Source: Flavobacterium palustre (lineage in GTDB: Bacteria; Bacteroidota; Bacteroidia; Flavobacteriales; Flavobacteriaceae). Taken from it: a DNA stretch of 64,000 nucleotides. Positions within the stretch are counted from its first letter, which is position 1. Each line of letters starts with the position of its first letter. Shown one piece after another: positions 1-10,618 of the stretch. Made by a program: the position numbers and the translations under genes. The notes under the pieces are model-generated. The model did no database searches and was not told where the DNA came from. It was given only the letters and a program-made list of their open reading frames with translations. The stretch spans positions 197,455-261,454 of the forward strand of contig NZ_BMGA01000005.1 in the NCBI RefSeq assembly GCF_014639535.1. Direction: 5' to 3'.

Positions 1-1269
<1,269 letters not shown>

Positions 1270-1353
1270 CTAGTTATAAAAACCTTTTGGTTCATATAAA
1301 AAATCGGAACGGTTTACGGGTATAAATCCTGAAAACTAATTAAAAAAGTGTTC

Positions 1354-1420
1354 AGTATTCAGTCTTTAGTGTTCAGTTTATCACTGATTACTAAAAACTG
1401 AACACTGTTCACTGAATACT
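1354..1420. repeat. Long inverted repeat between rpoB and rpoC
   Basis: Left arm 1354-1379 and right arm 1394-1420 pair as AGTATTCAGT...AGTGTTCAGTTT against AAACTGAACACT...ACTGAATACT, with one 4-base mismatch block. The arm nearest rpoB overlaps its stop codon (TAG, 1419-1421). In the transcript this is a strong hairpin, followed about 8 bases later by a T run. The same words (TTCAGT, GTTCAGTG) recur at 48940-49030, so it looks like a copy of a dispersed element rather than a dedicated terminator. The rest of the gap (1159-1353) shows nothing recognisable. Confidence 0.8.
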
Positions 1421-4400
1421 ATTCTTCTAATCTGATATCTAATCCAAGACCTTTCAATTCATGCATCAATACATTGAATGATTCTGGTAATCCTGGTTCT
1501 GGCATAGTTTCACCCTTAACGATAGCCTCGTAAGTTTTAGCTCTACCAATTACGTCATCCGATTTAACAGTTAAGATTTCTCTAAGTGTACTAGAAGCAC
1601 CATAAGCCTCCAATGCCCAAACCTCCATCTCTCCAAAACGCTGACCTCCAAATTGAGCTTTACCTCCAAGTGGTTGTTGAGTAATCAACGAGTATGGTCC
1701 GATAGAACGTGCGTGCATCTTATCATCAACCATGTGTCCTAATTTCAACATGTAAATTACACCCACAGTTGCTGCCTGATGGAAACGCTCTCCTGTACCA
1801 CCATCATAAAGATGTGTATGTCCAAAACGTGGAATTCCAGCTTCGTCAGTCAATTCATTGATTTGGTCAAGTGAAGCACCATCAAAAATTGGAGTAGCAT
1901 ATTTTCTACCTAATTTTTGTCCAGCCCATCCAAGAACAGTTTCATAAATTTGACCAATGTTCATACGAGAAGGCACCCCTAGTGGGTTCAACACGATATC
2001 AACTGGTGTTCCGTCTTCAAGGAAAGGCATATCTTCGTGACGAACGATTCTTGCAACAATACCTTTGTTACCGTGACGTCCCGCCATCTTATCCCCCACT
2101 TTCAACTTACGTTTCTTAGCGATATAAACTTTAGCTAATTTCAAAATTCCTGATGGTAATTCATCCCCAACAGTAATAGTGAATTTCTCTCTTCTTAAAG
2201 CACCTTGTAAATCGTTCAACTTAATTTTATAGTTATGAATCAAATCATTCACCATTTTATTAGTTGCATCATCAGCTACCCATTGACCTTTGCTTAAGTG
2301 AGCAAAATCTTCAACAGCGTAAAGCATTTTTTGAGTATATTTTTTACCTTTTGGTAAAACTTCTTCACCCAAATCGTTCATTACACCCTGAGATGTTTTT
2401 CCGTTTACGATTAAGAAAAGTTTTTCAATTAATCTATCTTTTAGCTCTGTAAATTTAACTTCGAACTCCATTTCAAGTGCTCCTAAAGCATCTTTGTCCT
2501 GAGTACGTTTACGTTTGTCTTTTACAGCTCTTGCAAATAATTTTTTGTCTAAAACCACACCGTGTAAAGATGGAGACGCTTTTAATGAAGCATCTTTTAC
2601 ATCACCAGCTTTATCCCCGAAGATAGCTCTTAAAAGTTTCTCTTCCGGAGTTGGATCTGATTCTCCTTTTGGTGTAATTTTTCCAATAAGAATATCACCA
2701 GGTTTAACCTCGGCACCAATTCTAATCATACCGTTTTCATCTAAGTCTTTAGTAGCCTCTTCAGAAACGTTAGGAATATCATTCGTTAACTCTTCGTTAC
2801 CTAATTTTGTATCACGAACTTCTAATGAATAATCGTCTACGTGGATTGAAGTAAAGATATCATCACGAACTACTTTTTCAGAAATTACAATCGCATCCTC
2901 GAAGTTGTACCCTTTCCATGGCATGAACGCTACCTTTAAGTTTCTACCTAAAGCTAATTCACCATTTTCAGTAGCATATCCTTCTGACAATACTTGTCCT
3001 GGAACAACTCTGTCTCCTTTTCTTACGATAGGTTTCAAGTTGATACTTGTTCCCTGGTTAGTTTTTCTAAATTTAATTAAATTATATGTCTTTTCATCAG
3101 CATCAAAACTTACCATTCTTTCTTCCTCAGAACGATCGTATTTGATAGTAATGATATTAGCATCTACATATTCTACAGTACCATGCCCTTCAGCATTGAT
3201 TAATACTCTGGAGTCAGAAGCTACCTGACGCTCTAAACCAGTACCTACAATCGGAGCTTCAGGACGAATCAATGGAACCGCCTGACGCATCATGTTAGAT
3301 CCCATCAACGCACGGTTCGCATCATCATGCTCCAAGAAAGGAATCAAAGATGCAGAAATCGAAGCAATTTGATTAGGTGCAACGTCAGTATAATGAACTG
3401 CAGTTGGTTCAACGACCGGGAAGTCACCCTCTTCACGAGCAATAACATTACTAGCTGTAATTTTTCCAGAATCTTCCATTTCGATGTTTGCCTGAGCAAT
3501 CAACATTCCTTCTTCTTCTTCAGCACTTAGGTAAGTAGGCTCAGAAACTAAATCAACTACACCTTCATTTACTTTACGGTAAGGAGTTTCGATGAATCCC
3601 ATTCCGTTTACTTTAGCATAAACACCAAGAGAAGAAATCAAACCAATGTTTGGTCCCTCAGGAGTTTCAATAGGACATAAACGTCCGTAGTGCGTATAGT
3701 GAACGTCACGAACCTCAAATCCGGCTCTTTCTCTCGAAAGTCCACCTGGTCCAAGTGCAGATAATCTTCTTTTGTGTGTAATCTCAGCCAATGGATTCGT
3801 TTGATCCATAAATTGAGATAACTGGTTCGTACCAAAGAAAGAGTTGATAACTGATGATAATGTTTTAGCATTAATCAAATCAATTGGTGTAAACACCTCG
3901 TTATCTCTAACGTTCATTCTCTCACGAATAGTTCTGGCCATACGAGCTAAACCAACACCGAATTGTTGAGACAATTGTTCACCAACTGTTCTCACACGAC
4001 GGTTTGATAAGTGGTCAATATCATCGATATCCGCCTTAGCGTTAATCAACTCAATTAAATACTTAACGATAGTAATGATATCTTCTTTGGTCAAAACTTG
4101 TTTGTCCATAGGGATATCAAGACTTAATTTTTTGTTCATTCTGTAACGACCTACTTCACCTAAGTTGTAACGTTGGTCAGAGAAGAACAATTTATCTATA
4201 ATACCACGAGCAGTTTCTTCATCAGGCGGTTCTGCGTTACGCAATTGTCTGTAGATATGCTCAACAGCTTCTTTTTCAGAGTTTGTTGGATCTTTTTGTA
4301 ATGTATTATGAATGATAGCGTAATCAGCCTGATTAGCATCTTCTTTATGTAACAAAATAGATTTAACGTTAGAATCGATGATCTCTTCAACATTATCTTT

Positions 4401-5231
4401 ATCGATAATTGTATCACGATCAAGGATAATCTCGTTACGTTCGATAGAAACTACCTCTCCGGTATCCTCATCTACGAAATCCTCATGCCATGTATTCAAT
4501 ACACGGGCAGCCAATTTTCTACCGATGTATTTTTTAAGTCCTGTTTTAGAAACTTTAATTTCTTCAGCAAGGTCAAAAATTTCAAGGATATCCTTATCTC
4601 TTTCGAAACCGATAGCACGGAATAAAGTTGTTACAGGTAATTTTTTCTTTCTATCGATATAAGCATACATTACGCTGTTGATATCAGTAGAAAATTCAAT
4701 CCAGGATCCTTTAAAAGGAATTACTCTGGCAGAATATAGTTTTGTTCCATTTGCGTGGAATGATTGTCCGAAGAAAACCCCTGGAGATCTGTGTAATTGA
4801 GAAACAACAACACGTTCAGCACCATTAATAACGAAAGTTCCACTTGGAGTCATGTAAGGAATAGTTCCTAAATAAACATCCTGAACAATAGTTTCAAAAT
4901 CCTCGTGCTCTGGGTCAGTACAATATAGTTTCAACCTTGCTTTTAAAGGTACACTATGCGTTAGACCTCTCTCTATACATTCTTGAATTGTATAACGTGG
5001 TGGATCAACAAAATAATCTAGGAATTCCAATACAAAGTTGTTTCTTGTATCTGTAATTGGAAAGTTTTCCATGAAGGTGTTGTATAAACCTTCGTTGCCT
5101 CTTTCGTCTGATTTAGTTTCTAATTGAAAAAAATCTTGAAAAGATTTAACCTGAACATCCAGAAAATCGGGGTATTGAGGTATATTTTTTGTAGAGGCAA
5201 AATTCAATCTTTCAGTCTGATTTGTTATCAT
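1419..5231 (-). CDS. rpoB: RNA polymerase beta subunit
   Basis: Complete beta subunit of RNA polymerase, 1270 residues from the ATG at 5231. The reading frame can also begin at a TTG immediately upstream (5234), but ATG gives the start [13 protein letters not shown] seen in flavobacterial RpoB. The rifampicin region is visible ([30 protein letters not shown]) and carries the usual sensitive-type residues, so no resistance change is seen. The conserved [10 protein letters not shown] block and the C-terminal [18 protein letters not shown] are intact. It lies between rplL and rpoC in the standard order; a terminator-like hairpin separates it from rplL. Confidence 0.98.
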   Translation of the reverse strand: MITNQTERLNFASTKNIPQYPDFLDVQVKSFQDFFQLETKSDERGNEGLYNTFMENFPITDTRNNFVLEFLDYFVDPPRYTIQECIERGLTHSVPLKARLKLYCTDPEHEDFETIVQDVYLGTIPYMTPSGTFVINGAERVVVSQLHRSPGVFFGQSFHANGTKLYSARVIPFKGSWIEFSTDINSVMYAYIDRKKKLPVTTLFRAIGFERDKDILEIFDLAEEIKVSKTGLKKYIGRKLAARVLNTWHEDFVDEDTGEVVSIERNEIILDRDTIIDKDNVEEIIDSNVKSILLHKEDANQADYAIIHNTLQKDPTNSEKEAVEHIYRQLRNAEPPDEETARGIIDKLFFSDQRYNLGEVGRYRMNKKLSLDIPMDKQVLTKEDIITIVKYLIELINAKADIDDIDHLSNRRVRTVGEQLSQQFGVGLARMARTIRERMNVRDNEVFTPIDLINAKTLSSVINSFFGTNQLSQFMDQTNPLAEITHKRRLSALGPGGLSRERAGFEVRDVHYTHYGRLCPIETPEGPNIGLISSLGVYAKVNGMGFIETPYRKVNEGVVDLVSEPTYLSAEEEEGMLIAQANIEMEDSGKITASNVIAREEGDFPVVEPTAVHYTDVAPNQIASISASLIPFLEHDDANRALMGSNMMRQAVPLIRPEAPIVGTGLERQVASDSRVLINAEGHGTVEYVDANIITIKYDRSEEERMVSFDADEKTYNLIKFRKTNQGTSINLKPIVRKGDRVVPGQVLSEGYATENGELALGRNLKVAFMPWKGYNFEDAIVISEKVVRDDIFTSIHVDDYSLEVRDTKLGNEELTNDIPNVSEEATKDLDENGMIRIGAEVKPGDILIGKITPKGESDPTPEEKLLRAIFGDKAGDVKDASLKASPSLHGVVLDKKLFARAVKDKRKRTQDKDALGALEMEFEVKFTELKDRLIEKLFLIVNGKTSQGVMNDLGEEVLPKGKKYTQKMLYAVEDFAHLSKGQWVADDATNKMVNDLIHNYKIKLNDLQGALRREKFTITVGDELPSGILKLAKVYIAKKRKLKVGDKMAGRHGNKGIVARIVRHEDMPFLEDGTPVDIVLNPLGVPSRMNIGQIYETVLGWAGQKLGRKYATPIFDGASLDQINELTDEAGIPRFGHTHLYDGGTGERFHQAATVGVIYMLKLGHMVDDKMHARSIGPYSLITQQPLGGKAQFGGQRFGEMEVWALEAYGASSTLREILTVKSDDVIGRAKTYEAIVKGETMPEPGLPESFNVLMHELKGLGLDIRLEE

Positions 5232-5437
5232 CAATGGACAAAATTTTGATTAAAAAAAGTAATTTTTTTGTGTAAAAACACACTGTTTAATTTATACTTT
5301 CTTTTTGTAATCAATACATCTTTAAAAACTAACTGATAAAATCCAGTCCGGTTTTCTGTCTTCGTATTGATCAAAAACTTTTTCGTATTTTAAACTATTA
5401 TTATAATAAAACTTGATATTTTCATTATACGAAAAAT

Positions 5438-5474
5438 GGTTTAGGCATTGAGTGATTAACTCAATACCTAAACC
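5438..5474 (-). terminator. Terminator-like hairpin between rplL and rpoB (possible attenuator)
   Basis: On the minus strand GGTTTAGG-t-ATTGAGT pairs with ACTCAAT-g-CCTAAACC around a 5-base loop, followed directly by ATTTTTTCG. This is a convincing intrinsic-terminator shape just after rplL (stop at 5497) and 207 bp before rpoB. In Escherichia coli the same junction holds an attenuator that lets only part of the transcription reach rpoBC; a similar role is inferred here. The remaining gap to rpoB (5232-5437) shows no clear -7 box. Confidence 0.7.
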
Positions 5475-5496
5475 TAGTTCTTAAAACTGAGTAAGC

Positions 5497-5868
5497 TTAT
5501 TTAAGCTCAACTACAGCTCCAGCCTCTTCTAAAGATTTTTTAAGACCTTCAGCCTCTTCTTTAGAAACACCTTCTTTTACGTTAGATGGAGCACCGTCAA
5601 CCACGTCTTTAGCTTCTTTAAGACCTAAACCAGTTAATTCTTTAACTAATTTTACAACTGCTAATTTAGAAGCTCCAGCCTCTTTCAATACAACTGTAAA
5701 TTCAGTTTGCTCTTCAACAGCAGCACCACCGTCTCCTCCTGCAGCAACTACTACAGCTGCAGCAGCTGGTTCGATACCGTACTCATCTTTTAATATTGTT
5801 GCTAATTCGTTAACTTCTTTAACTGTCAAGTTAACTAATTGTTCTGCGAATTGTTTCAAATCTGCCAT
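5497..5868 (-). CDS. rplL: 50S ribosomal protein L7/L12 (bL12)
   Basis: 123-residue stalk protein that recruits translation GTPases to the ribosome. The N-terminal dimerisation helix, the Ala/Gly-rich hinge (residues ~35-52, [16 protein letters not shown]) and the C-terminal domain ending in [15 protein letters not shown] are all present and of normal length. It follows rplJ by 87 bp on the same strand, so L10 and L12 are probably co-transcribed. A terminator-like hairpin lies downstream before rpoB. Confidence 0.98.
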   Translation of the reverse strand: MADLKQFAEQLVNLTVKEVNELATILKDEYGIEPAAAAVVVAAGGDGGAAVEEQTEFTVVLKEAGASKLAVVKLVKELTGLGLKEAKDVVDGAPSNVKEGVSKEEAEGLKKSLEEAGAVVELK

Positions 5869-5955
5869 TTTTTCTATCTTTTAAAATGATTTGTGAAATT
5901 ATAATTTATTTATTGTGCGCACACTTAAATAAAACAGAGCGTTAGCTCCATTTTA

Positions 5956-6453
5956 TTATGCTTCTGTTTCTTCTCCAGAAAACTGGTTTTGAAGTGCAGA
6001 AATAATTCTTTGAGCCGGAGATTGTAATAATCCAATGATTTCTCCGATAAGCTCTTCTTTAGATTTAATAGTAGCTAATGCATCTAATTGATCATCACCA
6101 ATATAAATTTCAGAATTGATGTAAGCTCCTTTCAAAAGTGGCTTAGCAGCTTTTTTTCTGAAATCTTTGATAACTTTTCCAGGCGCATTTGCAACATCTG
6201 AAATAAAGATAGCGCTGTTACCAGTCAATACTGAAGGTAAATCACCATAATCGTTATCAGAAGCTTCCATTGCTTTTGCAAGCAAAGTATTTTTTACTAC
6301 CTCTAATTTAATACCTGCTTTAAAACAAGCTCTTCTCAAGTTTGAAGTTGTCTCTGCGTCTAACCCAGAAATATCAGATACATAAACTATGTTTGTACCA
6401 GCTAACTGTGCAGTTAAATCTTCAATCGCGATTGATTTTTCTTCTCTAGTCAT
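5956..6453 (-). CDS. rplJ: 50S ribosomal protein L10 (uL10)
   Basis: 165-residue base of the ribosomal stalk, which binds 23S rRNA and carries L12 dimers on its C-terminal helix. The sequence starts MTREEKSIAIEDLTAQLAGTN and contains the typical RRACFKAGIKLEVVKNTLLAKA stretch in parts and the C-terminal helix LLQSPAQRIISALQNQ. Only 22 bp separates it from rplA upstream, so there is no room for the long L10-binding leader known in other bacteria; any autoregulation must act elsewhere. Confidence 0.98.
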   Translation of the reverse strand: MTREEKSIAIEDLTAQLAGTNIVYVSDISGLDAETTSNLRRACFKAGIKLEVVKNTLLAKAMEASDNDYGDLPSVLTGNSAIFISDVANAPGKVIKDFRKKAAKPLLKGAYINSEIYIGDDQLDALATIKSKEELIGEIIGLLQSPAQRIISALQNQFSGEETEA

Positions 6454-6475
6454 ACTAAAAATTTTTAACTACCAA

Positions 6476-7165
6476 TTATACTGCTTTTGGGTCTAATGCA
6501 ATCGCAGGACTCATTGTGCTTGTAAGGTGAATACCTTTAATGTAGGTACCTTTAGCAGCAGTTGGCTTAAGTTTGATTAATGTTTGAATAATTTCGTGTG
6601 CATTGTCATAAATTTGCTCAGCTCCAAAAGAAACTTTACCAATTCCTGCATGTACAATACCAGTTTTATCAACTTTAAAGTCAATTTTACCAGCTTTAAC
6701 CTCTGCAACAGCTTTAGCAACATCCATAGTTACAGTTCCTGTTTTAGGGTTTGGCATTAAACCTCTAGGTCCTAAAATACGACCTAATGGACCTAATTTA
6801 CCCATAACAGCAGGCACAGTGATGATTACGTCAACATCTGTCCAACCGTCTTTAATTTTTTGTAAATAATCATCAAGACCTACATAGTCTGCACCAGCTT
6901 CTTTAGCTTCCGCTTCTTTATCTGGAGTAACTAATGCTAATACTTTTACATCTTTACCAGTTCCATGAGGCAATGTTACTACACCTCTCACCATTTGATT
7001 CGCTTTTCTTGGATCAACACCCAAACGTACTGCGATATCAACAGACTCATCAAATTTTGCAGAAGCAACAACTTTAATCAATGCAGCTGCATCTTTTAAA
7101 GAGTATAATTTGTTCTTTTCAATTTTTGAAGCAGCCTCTTTTTGCTTTTTTGTCAATTTTGCCAT
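6476..7165 (-). CDS. rplA: 50S ribosomal protein L1 (uL1)
   Basis: 229-residue L1 protein forming the mobile L1 stalk near the E site. The signature [18 protein letters not shown] lies in the middle of the protein and the overall length is normal. It is transcribed with rplK, 13 bp upstream, and rplJ, 22 bp downstream. Nothing about it is unusual. Confidence 0.98.
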   Translation of the reverse strand: MAKLTKKQKEAASKIEKNKLYSLKDAAALIKVVASAKFDESVDIAVRLGVDPRKANQMVRGVVTLPHGTGKDVKVLALVTPDKEAEAKEAGADYVGLDDYLQKIKDGWTDVDVIITVPAVMGKLGPLGRILGPRGLMPNPKTGTVTMDVAKAVAEVKAGKIDFKVDKTGIVHAGIGKVSFGAEQIYDNAHEIIQTLIKLKPTAAKGTYIKGIHLTSTMSPAIALDPKAV

Positions 7166-7178
7166 GTCTTTCTCTTAA

Positions 7179-7616
7179 TTAAAAAGGAGCGTCTCCTGAT
7201 ACGGTTATACCCATAGATCTAGCTGTTCCAGCAACCATACTCATAGCTTTCTCGATTGTAAAAGCATTTAAGTCTGGCATTTTGTCTTCAGCAATAGTTC
7301 TAATTTGTTCCCAAGTAACACTTGCTACTTTTTTACGATTAGGCTCACCTGAACCAGATTTTAGCTTTGCAGCTTCCAATAACTGAACTGCTGCAGGAGG
7401 AGTCTTAACAACAAAATCGAATGATTTGTCTTTATACACAGTAATTTGTACTGGGCATATTTTGCCAGGTTTATCTTGTGTTCTAGCATTAAACTGCTTA
7501 CAGAACTCCATGATATTAACCCCAGCAGCTCCTAAAGCAGGTCCAACCGGTGGCGACGGATTCGCAGCACCTCCCTTAACTTGTAGTTTAACTACCTTAC
7601 TAATTTCTTTAGCCAT
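7179..7616 (-). CDS. rplK: 50S ribosomal protein L11 (uL11)
   Basis: 145-residue L11, which binds the GTPase-associated centre of 23S rRNA and is needed for stringent-response signalling by RelA-type enzymes. Conserved blocks [21 protein letters not shown] and the C-terminal [10 protein letters not shown] are visible. It is downstream of nusG by 66 bp and immediately precedes rplA, as in most bacteria. Confidence 0.98.
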   Translation of the reverse strand: MAKEISKVVKLQVKGGAANPSPPVGPALGAAGVNIMEFCKQFNARTQDKPGKICPVQITVYKDKSFDFVVKTPPAAVQLLEAAKLKSGSGEPNRKKVASVTWEQIRTIAEDKMPDLNAFTIEKAMSMVAGTARSMGITVSGDAPF

Positions 7617-7682
7617 TTTTTAAAAAATTTAACACAACAATTTACGGAAGCAATTGAAGTGATTATTATAGTGTAACGAAAA

Positions 7683-8234
7683 TTATACTTTTTCTACTTG
7701 CATGAAACTTAATTCTAATGGTGTTTTTCTTCCGAAGATCTTAACCATAACTTCAAGTTTACGCTTTTCTTCATTAATTTTTTCAACTGAACCATTGAAA
7801 CCATTGAAAGGCCCATCAATAACCTTAATCGTTTCACCCAAGCTGAATGGAATTGATTTCGTATCTGTATTAACAGCTAACTCATCAACCTTACCAAGCA
7901 TTCTATTTACTTCAGAAAGCCTTAAAGGAACAGGTTCCCCTCCTTTAGTTTCTCCTAAAAAACCAATAACACTAGTTATTGATTTAATAATATGAGGAAT
8001 TTCTCCAACTAAATTTGCCTCTATCATTACATAGCCGGGAAAATATACTTTTTCCTTAACTAATTTCTTTCCATCTTTTACTGATACTACTTTTTCAGTA
8101 GGCACAAGAACCTGAGACACATAATCAGACATTCCTAATCTTGCGATTTCTGTCTCTATATATGCTTTTACTTTATTCTCTTGTCCACTTACTGCTCGAA
8201 CAACATACCATTTTTTAACATTATTATCTGCCAT
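7683..8234 (-). CDS. nusG: Transcription termination/antitermination factor NusG
   Basis: 183-residue NusG that binds RNA polymerase and links it to Rho or the ribosome. The N-terminal NGN domain begins with KKWYVVRAVSGQENKVKAYIE, and the C-terminal KOW domain (about residues 128-183) contains GPFNGFNGSVEKI. It starts 8 bp after secE ends, so the two are translationally close. Ordinary member of the family. Confidence 0.98.
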   Translation of the reverse strand: MADNNVKKWYVVRAVSGQENKVKAYIETEIARLGMSDYVSQVLVPTEKVVSVKDGKKLVKEKVYFPGYVMIEANLVGEIPHIIKSITSVIGFLGETKGGEPVPLRLSEVNRMLGKVDELAVNTDTKSIPFSLGETIKVIDGPFNGFNGSVEKINEEKRKLEVMVKIFGRKTPLELSFMQVEKV

Positions 8235-8242
8235 AACAAAAA

Positions 8243-8440
8243 CTAAGCTTTCATCCAGTTAAAAAATCCTTCTAATGCTTTTGCAAAAAACTCATCCACT
8301 CCCCAAGTAGCTAAAGCGAATAGTACTGAAAAAACAGCAACAACAATTGTTAGACTTTGCACCTGAGCCCATTCTGGCCAAGTTACATTTGATTTCAATT
8401 CTTCAAATGCTTCTGATATGTAATTAACAATTTTTGCCAT
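8243..8440 (-). CDS. secE: Preprotein translocase subunit SecE
   Basis: 65-residue SecE with one membrane segment (about residues 25-47), the short single-TM form typical outside Enterobacteria. It clamps SecY in the Sec translocon. The frame is open further upstream, but that extension runs into tRNA-Trp, so the ATG at 8440 (MAKIVNYISEAF) is the sensible start. It lies between tRNA-Trp and nusG as in most bacteria. Confidence 0.95.
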   Translation of the reverse strand: MAKIVNYISEAFEELKSNVTWPEWAQVQSLTIVVAVFSVLFALATWGVDEFFAKALEGFFNWMKA

Positions 8441-8461
8441 TATGATATATATTTTTTTTTG

Positions 8462-8532
8462 CACGGGCGGAGGGATTCGAACCCCCATCAACGGTTTTGG
8501 AGACCGCTATTCTACCCTTGAACTACGCCCGT
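8462..8532 (-). tRNA. tRNA-Trp (CCA anticodon)
   Basis: The minus strand folds as a complete 71-base cloverleaf. The acceptor stem is ACGGGCG/CGCCCGT, the T arm contains GGTTCGAATCC, and the anticodon loop is CTCCAAA with anticodon CCA. The discriminator base is G, as expected for Trp. The CCA end is not encoded. It sits between tuf and secE, its usual place in many bacteria. Confidence 0.97.
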
Positions 8533-8536
8533 AATT

Positions 8537-8584
8537 AAAGCCAGTGACTTCAATTAAGAAAATCAACTGGCTTTATTTTATTTA
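8537..8584 (-). terminator. Possible hairpin terminator after tuf
   Basis: AAAGCCAGT (8537-8545) pairs with ACTGGCTTT (8576-8584) across a 30-base loop. On the minus strand it lies just after the tuf stop and right before tRNA-Trp. The following T run is short (TTTAATTA), so termination may be partial and allow read-through into tRNA-Trp and secE. Confidence 0.45.
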
Positions 8585-8592
8585 ATAATAGA

Positions 8593-9780
8593 TTACTCTA
8601 CGATTTCAGTTACCTGACCTGCACCTACAGTTCTACCACCTTCACGGATAGCAAAACGTAAACCTACATTCATAGCAATTGGAGACAATAGAGAAACATT
8701 GATTGTCAAGTTATCCCCTGGCATAACCATCTCTACACCTTCTGGCAAAGTAATAACTCCTGTTACGTCAGTTGTACGTACGTAGAACTGTGGACGGTAG
8801 TTATTGTGGAATGGAGTATGACGTCCACCTTCTTCTTTTTTCAAGATATAAACCTCAGCTTTGAATGTAGCGTGTGGTTTTACTGAACCTGGCTTAATAA
8901 TAACCATACCACGTTTGATATCAGCTTTATCAATACCTCTCAACAATAAACCTACGTTATCTCCAGCCTCACCTCTATCAAGGATTTTACGGAACATCTC
9001 AACCCCTGTAATAGTAGAAGTTAATTTTTCAGCTCCCATACCAATGATTTCAACAGGATCTCCAGTATTAGCAACTCCAGTTTCGATACGACCTGTAGCA
9101 ACAGTTCCACGACCTGTAATTGTAAATACATCCTCAACTGGCATCAAGAATGGTTTTGCTACGTCACGTACCGGCTCTTCGATCCAGTTATCAACAGCTT
9201 CCATCAATTCAAGAATTTTAGGAACCCAAGCAGCATCATTATTCAATCCTCCTAAAGCAGAACCTTGAATTACTGGACAGTTATCACCATCATACTCGTA
9301 GAAAGATAATAAATCTCTGATTTCCATCTCAACAAGCTCTAATAACTCAGCATCATCAACCATATCCACTTTGTTCATGAAAACAACGATACGAGGAATA
9401 CCTACCTGACGTCCTAAAAGGATGTGCTCACGAGTTTGTGGCATTGGACCATCTGTAGCAGCAACTACTAAGATAGCTCCGTCCATTTGAGCAGCACCAG
9501 TAACCATGTTCTTAACGTAATCCGCGTGACCTGGACAGTCTACGTGAGCGTAGTGACGGTTAGCAGTTTCATACTCTACGTGTGATGTATTAATAGTAAT
9601 ACCTCTTTCTTTCTCTTCTGGAGCGTTGTCGATTTGATCAAAAGACTTCGCTTGACAGTATCCTGCATCAGATAATACTTTAGTGATCGCAGCAGTCAAA
9701 GTAGTCTTTCCGTGATCTACGTGTCCGATAGTACCAATATTCAAGTGTGGTTTCGAACGATTAAAACTTTCTTTTGCCAT
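8593..9780 (-). CDS. tuf: Elongation factor Tu
   Basis: 395-residue EF-Tu that brings aminoacyl-tRNA to the ribosome. G1 GHVDHGKT (residues 19-26), the GITI switch, DCPGH and NKVD motifs are all intact, followed by domains 2 and 3 with [13 protein letters not shown] and the C-terminal [13 protein letters not shown]. It follows the Thr/Tyr/Thr tRNA genes on the same strand, matching the thrU-tyrU-glyT-thrT-tufB order of E. coli except for the absent tRNA-Gly. Confidence 0.99.
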   Translation of the reverse strand: MAKESFNRSKPHLNIGTIGHVDHGKTTLTAAITKVLSDAGYCQAKSFDQIDNAPEEKERGITINTSHVEYETANRHYAHVDCPGHADYVKNMVTGAAQMDGAILVVAATDGPMPQTREHILLGRQVGIPRIVVFMNKVDMVDDAELLELVEMEIRDLLSFYEYDGDNCPVIQGSALGGLNNDAAWVPKILELMEAVDNWIEEPVRDVAKPFLMPVEDVFTITGRGTVATGRIETGVANTGDPVEIIGMGAEKLTSTITGVEMFRKILDRGEAGDNVGLLLRGIDKADIKRGMVIIKPGSVKPHATFKAEVYILKKEEGGRHTPFHNNYRPQFYVRTTDVTGVITLPEGVEMVMPGDNLTINVSLLSPIAMNVGLRFAIREGGRTVGAGQVTEIVE

Positions 9781-9834
9781 TTTACTTAATTTTTAATCTT
9801 AGTTATATATTAATTTCAATTTCCTACTTAATTG

Positions 9835-9906
9835 AGCCAATGTCGGGATTTGAACCCGAGACCTCTTCCTTACCAAGGAAGCACTCTACCCCTGAGCTAC
9901 ACCGGC
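9835..9906 (-). tRNA. tRNA-Thr (GGT anticodon)
   Basis: 72-base cloverleaf on the minus strand. The acceptor is GCCGGTG/CATTGGC with two G-T wobbles, the D arm contains AGCTCAGGGGTAGAG, the anticodon stem is CTTCC/GGAAG and the loop TTGGTAA gives GGT. The T loop is GTTCAAATC. CCA is not encoded. It lies directly upstream of tuf. Confidence 0.96.
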
Positions 9907-9916
9907 AGAGTTTTAA

Positions 9917-9976
9917 TTTCAGATTGCAGATTTAAGAATTTAGACTTTTTACCCTAAAAAAATCTACAATCTAAAA
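9917..9976. repeat. Inverted repeat in the tRNA cluster
   Basis: TTTCAGATTGCAGATTT (9917-9933) pairs, with two mismatches, with AAATCTACAATCTAAAA (9960-9976). The words AGATTGCAGATTT and ATCTACAATCTAAAA belong to the same dispersed vocabulary seen at 45935-46045 and 62150-62215. It occupies the space between tRNA-Tyr and tRNA-Thr(GGT) where many bacteria have tRNA-Gly. Confidence 0.75.
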
Positions 9977-9992
9977 CCTAAACTTCATTTTG

Positions 9993-10073
9993 TGGGGAGA
10001 GCAGGATTCGAACCTGCGAAGTTCACACAGCAGATTTACAGTCTGCCCTCGTTGGCCGCTTGAGTATCTCCCC
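9993..10073 (-). tRNA. tRNA-Tyr (GTA anticodon)
   Basis: 81-base class II tRNA with a long variable arm, as expected for Tyr. The acceptor is GGGGAGA/TCTCCCC with discriminator A; the anticodon loop CTGTAAA gives GTA; the T arm has GGTTCGAATCC. CCA is not encoded. It is co-oriented with the two flanking Thr tRNAs. Confidence 0.97.
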
Positions 10074-10132
10074 TAATTTTTAAAATCCCAATATTTTAAG
10101 AACCAATTCCAAATCGCATTTGGAATATTTTG

Positions 10133-10206
10133 AGCCGATAGAGGGACTCGAACCCACGACCTGCTGATTACAAATCAGCTGCTCTAGCCAGCTGAGCTAC
10201 ATCGGC
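10133..10206 (-). tRNA. tRNA-Thr (TGT anticodon)
   Basis: 74-base cloverleaf with acceptor GCCGATG/TATCGGC, D arm AGCTCAGCTGGCTAGAG, anticodon stem CTGAT/ATCAG around TTGTA giving TGT, and T arm GGTTCGAGTCC. It is the first gene of the tRNA-tuf transcription unit and lies 7 bp after the T run of the hpf terminator. Confidence 0.96.
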
Positions 10207-10213
10207 ATTTACA

Positions 10214-10243
10214 ATAAAAAAAGTCCGCTATTTCTAACGGACT
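10214..10243 (-). terminator. Intrinsic terminator after hpf
   Basis: On the minus strand AGTCCG pairs with CGGACT around a 10-base loop and is followed by TTTTTTTATTG. It lies 55 bp after the hpf stop. Its hairpin sits on the likely start point of the tRNA promoter, so hpf terminates where the tRNA transcript begins. Confidence 0.75.
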
Positions 10244-10244
10244 G

Positions 10245-10274
10245 CAAATGTATAGATTTTATCTCTCAATCAAA
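10245..10274 (-). promoter_or_regulatory. Promoter of the tRNA-Thr/Tyr/Thr-tuf unit
   Basis: Minus-strand TTTG (10274-10271), an 18-base spacer, and TACATTTG (10252-10245) match the Bacteroidetes sigma-A consensus TTTG/TAnnTTTG. The expected start point is near 10238, inside the hpf terminator hairpin and about 30 bases before the first tRNA. Confidence 0.75.
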
Positions 10275-10297
10275 ACATTTTTTAAAAAAATTTTCAA

Positions 10298-10600
10298 TTA
10301 TATATGAGTTCTTATTTTTTCTTTCCTTTTCACAAGCAAACGCTCTAATGATTCCGCTGACAATTCAACTGCTTCTTCAAAAGTTTTACATTGTTTTTTT
10401 ACCAGAAAATCATCTCCCGGCACATTAATCTTTACCTCCACAATTTTATTTTCCTTCTCACTAGTCTTCTCTACTTTCAAATAGACATCCGAAGAAACCA
10501 CTCTGTCATAGTATTTTTCCAACTTATTCATTCTTCCTTGAACAAAATCTACTAGTTTTCCATCAACAGCAAAGTTAACAGCATGAACATTTACCTTCAT
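10298..10600 (-). CDS. hpf: Ribosome hibernation-promoting factor, short HPF/RaiA family
   Basis: 100-residue protein of the HPF/YfiA family, which binds the decoding centre and inactivates ribosomes in stationary phase. The beta-alpha-beta-beta-beta-alpha fold is suggested by MKVNVHAVNFAVDGKLVDFVQ, DVYLKVEK and the C-terminal helix SAESLERLLVKRKEKI. It lacks the C-terminal dimerisation domain of long HPF. It starts 18 bp after the XerC-like gene and ends in a clear terminator. Confidence 0.9.
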   Translation of the reverse strand: MKVNVHAVNFAVDGKLVDFVQGRMNKLEKYYDRVVSSDVYLKVEKTSEKENKIVEVKINVPGDDFLVKKQCKTFEEAVELSAESLERLLVKRKEKIRTHI

Positions 10601-10618
10601 AATTAATATTTTTTATGG

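Noticed and set aside
2515-3228. Open frames on the plus strand inside rpoB
   Set aside because: They are antisense shadows of a conserved gene with no recognisable protein features.
5232-5234. TTG start for rpoB directly before the ATG
   Set aside because: The ATG at 5231 gives the usual flavobacterial RpoB start; there is no reason to prefer TTG.
8441-8491. N-terminal extension of secE
   Set aside because: It would overlap tRNA-Trp, and the added residues are translated tRNA; the ATG at 8440 gives a normal SecE.
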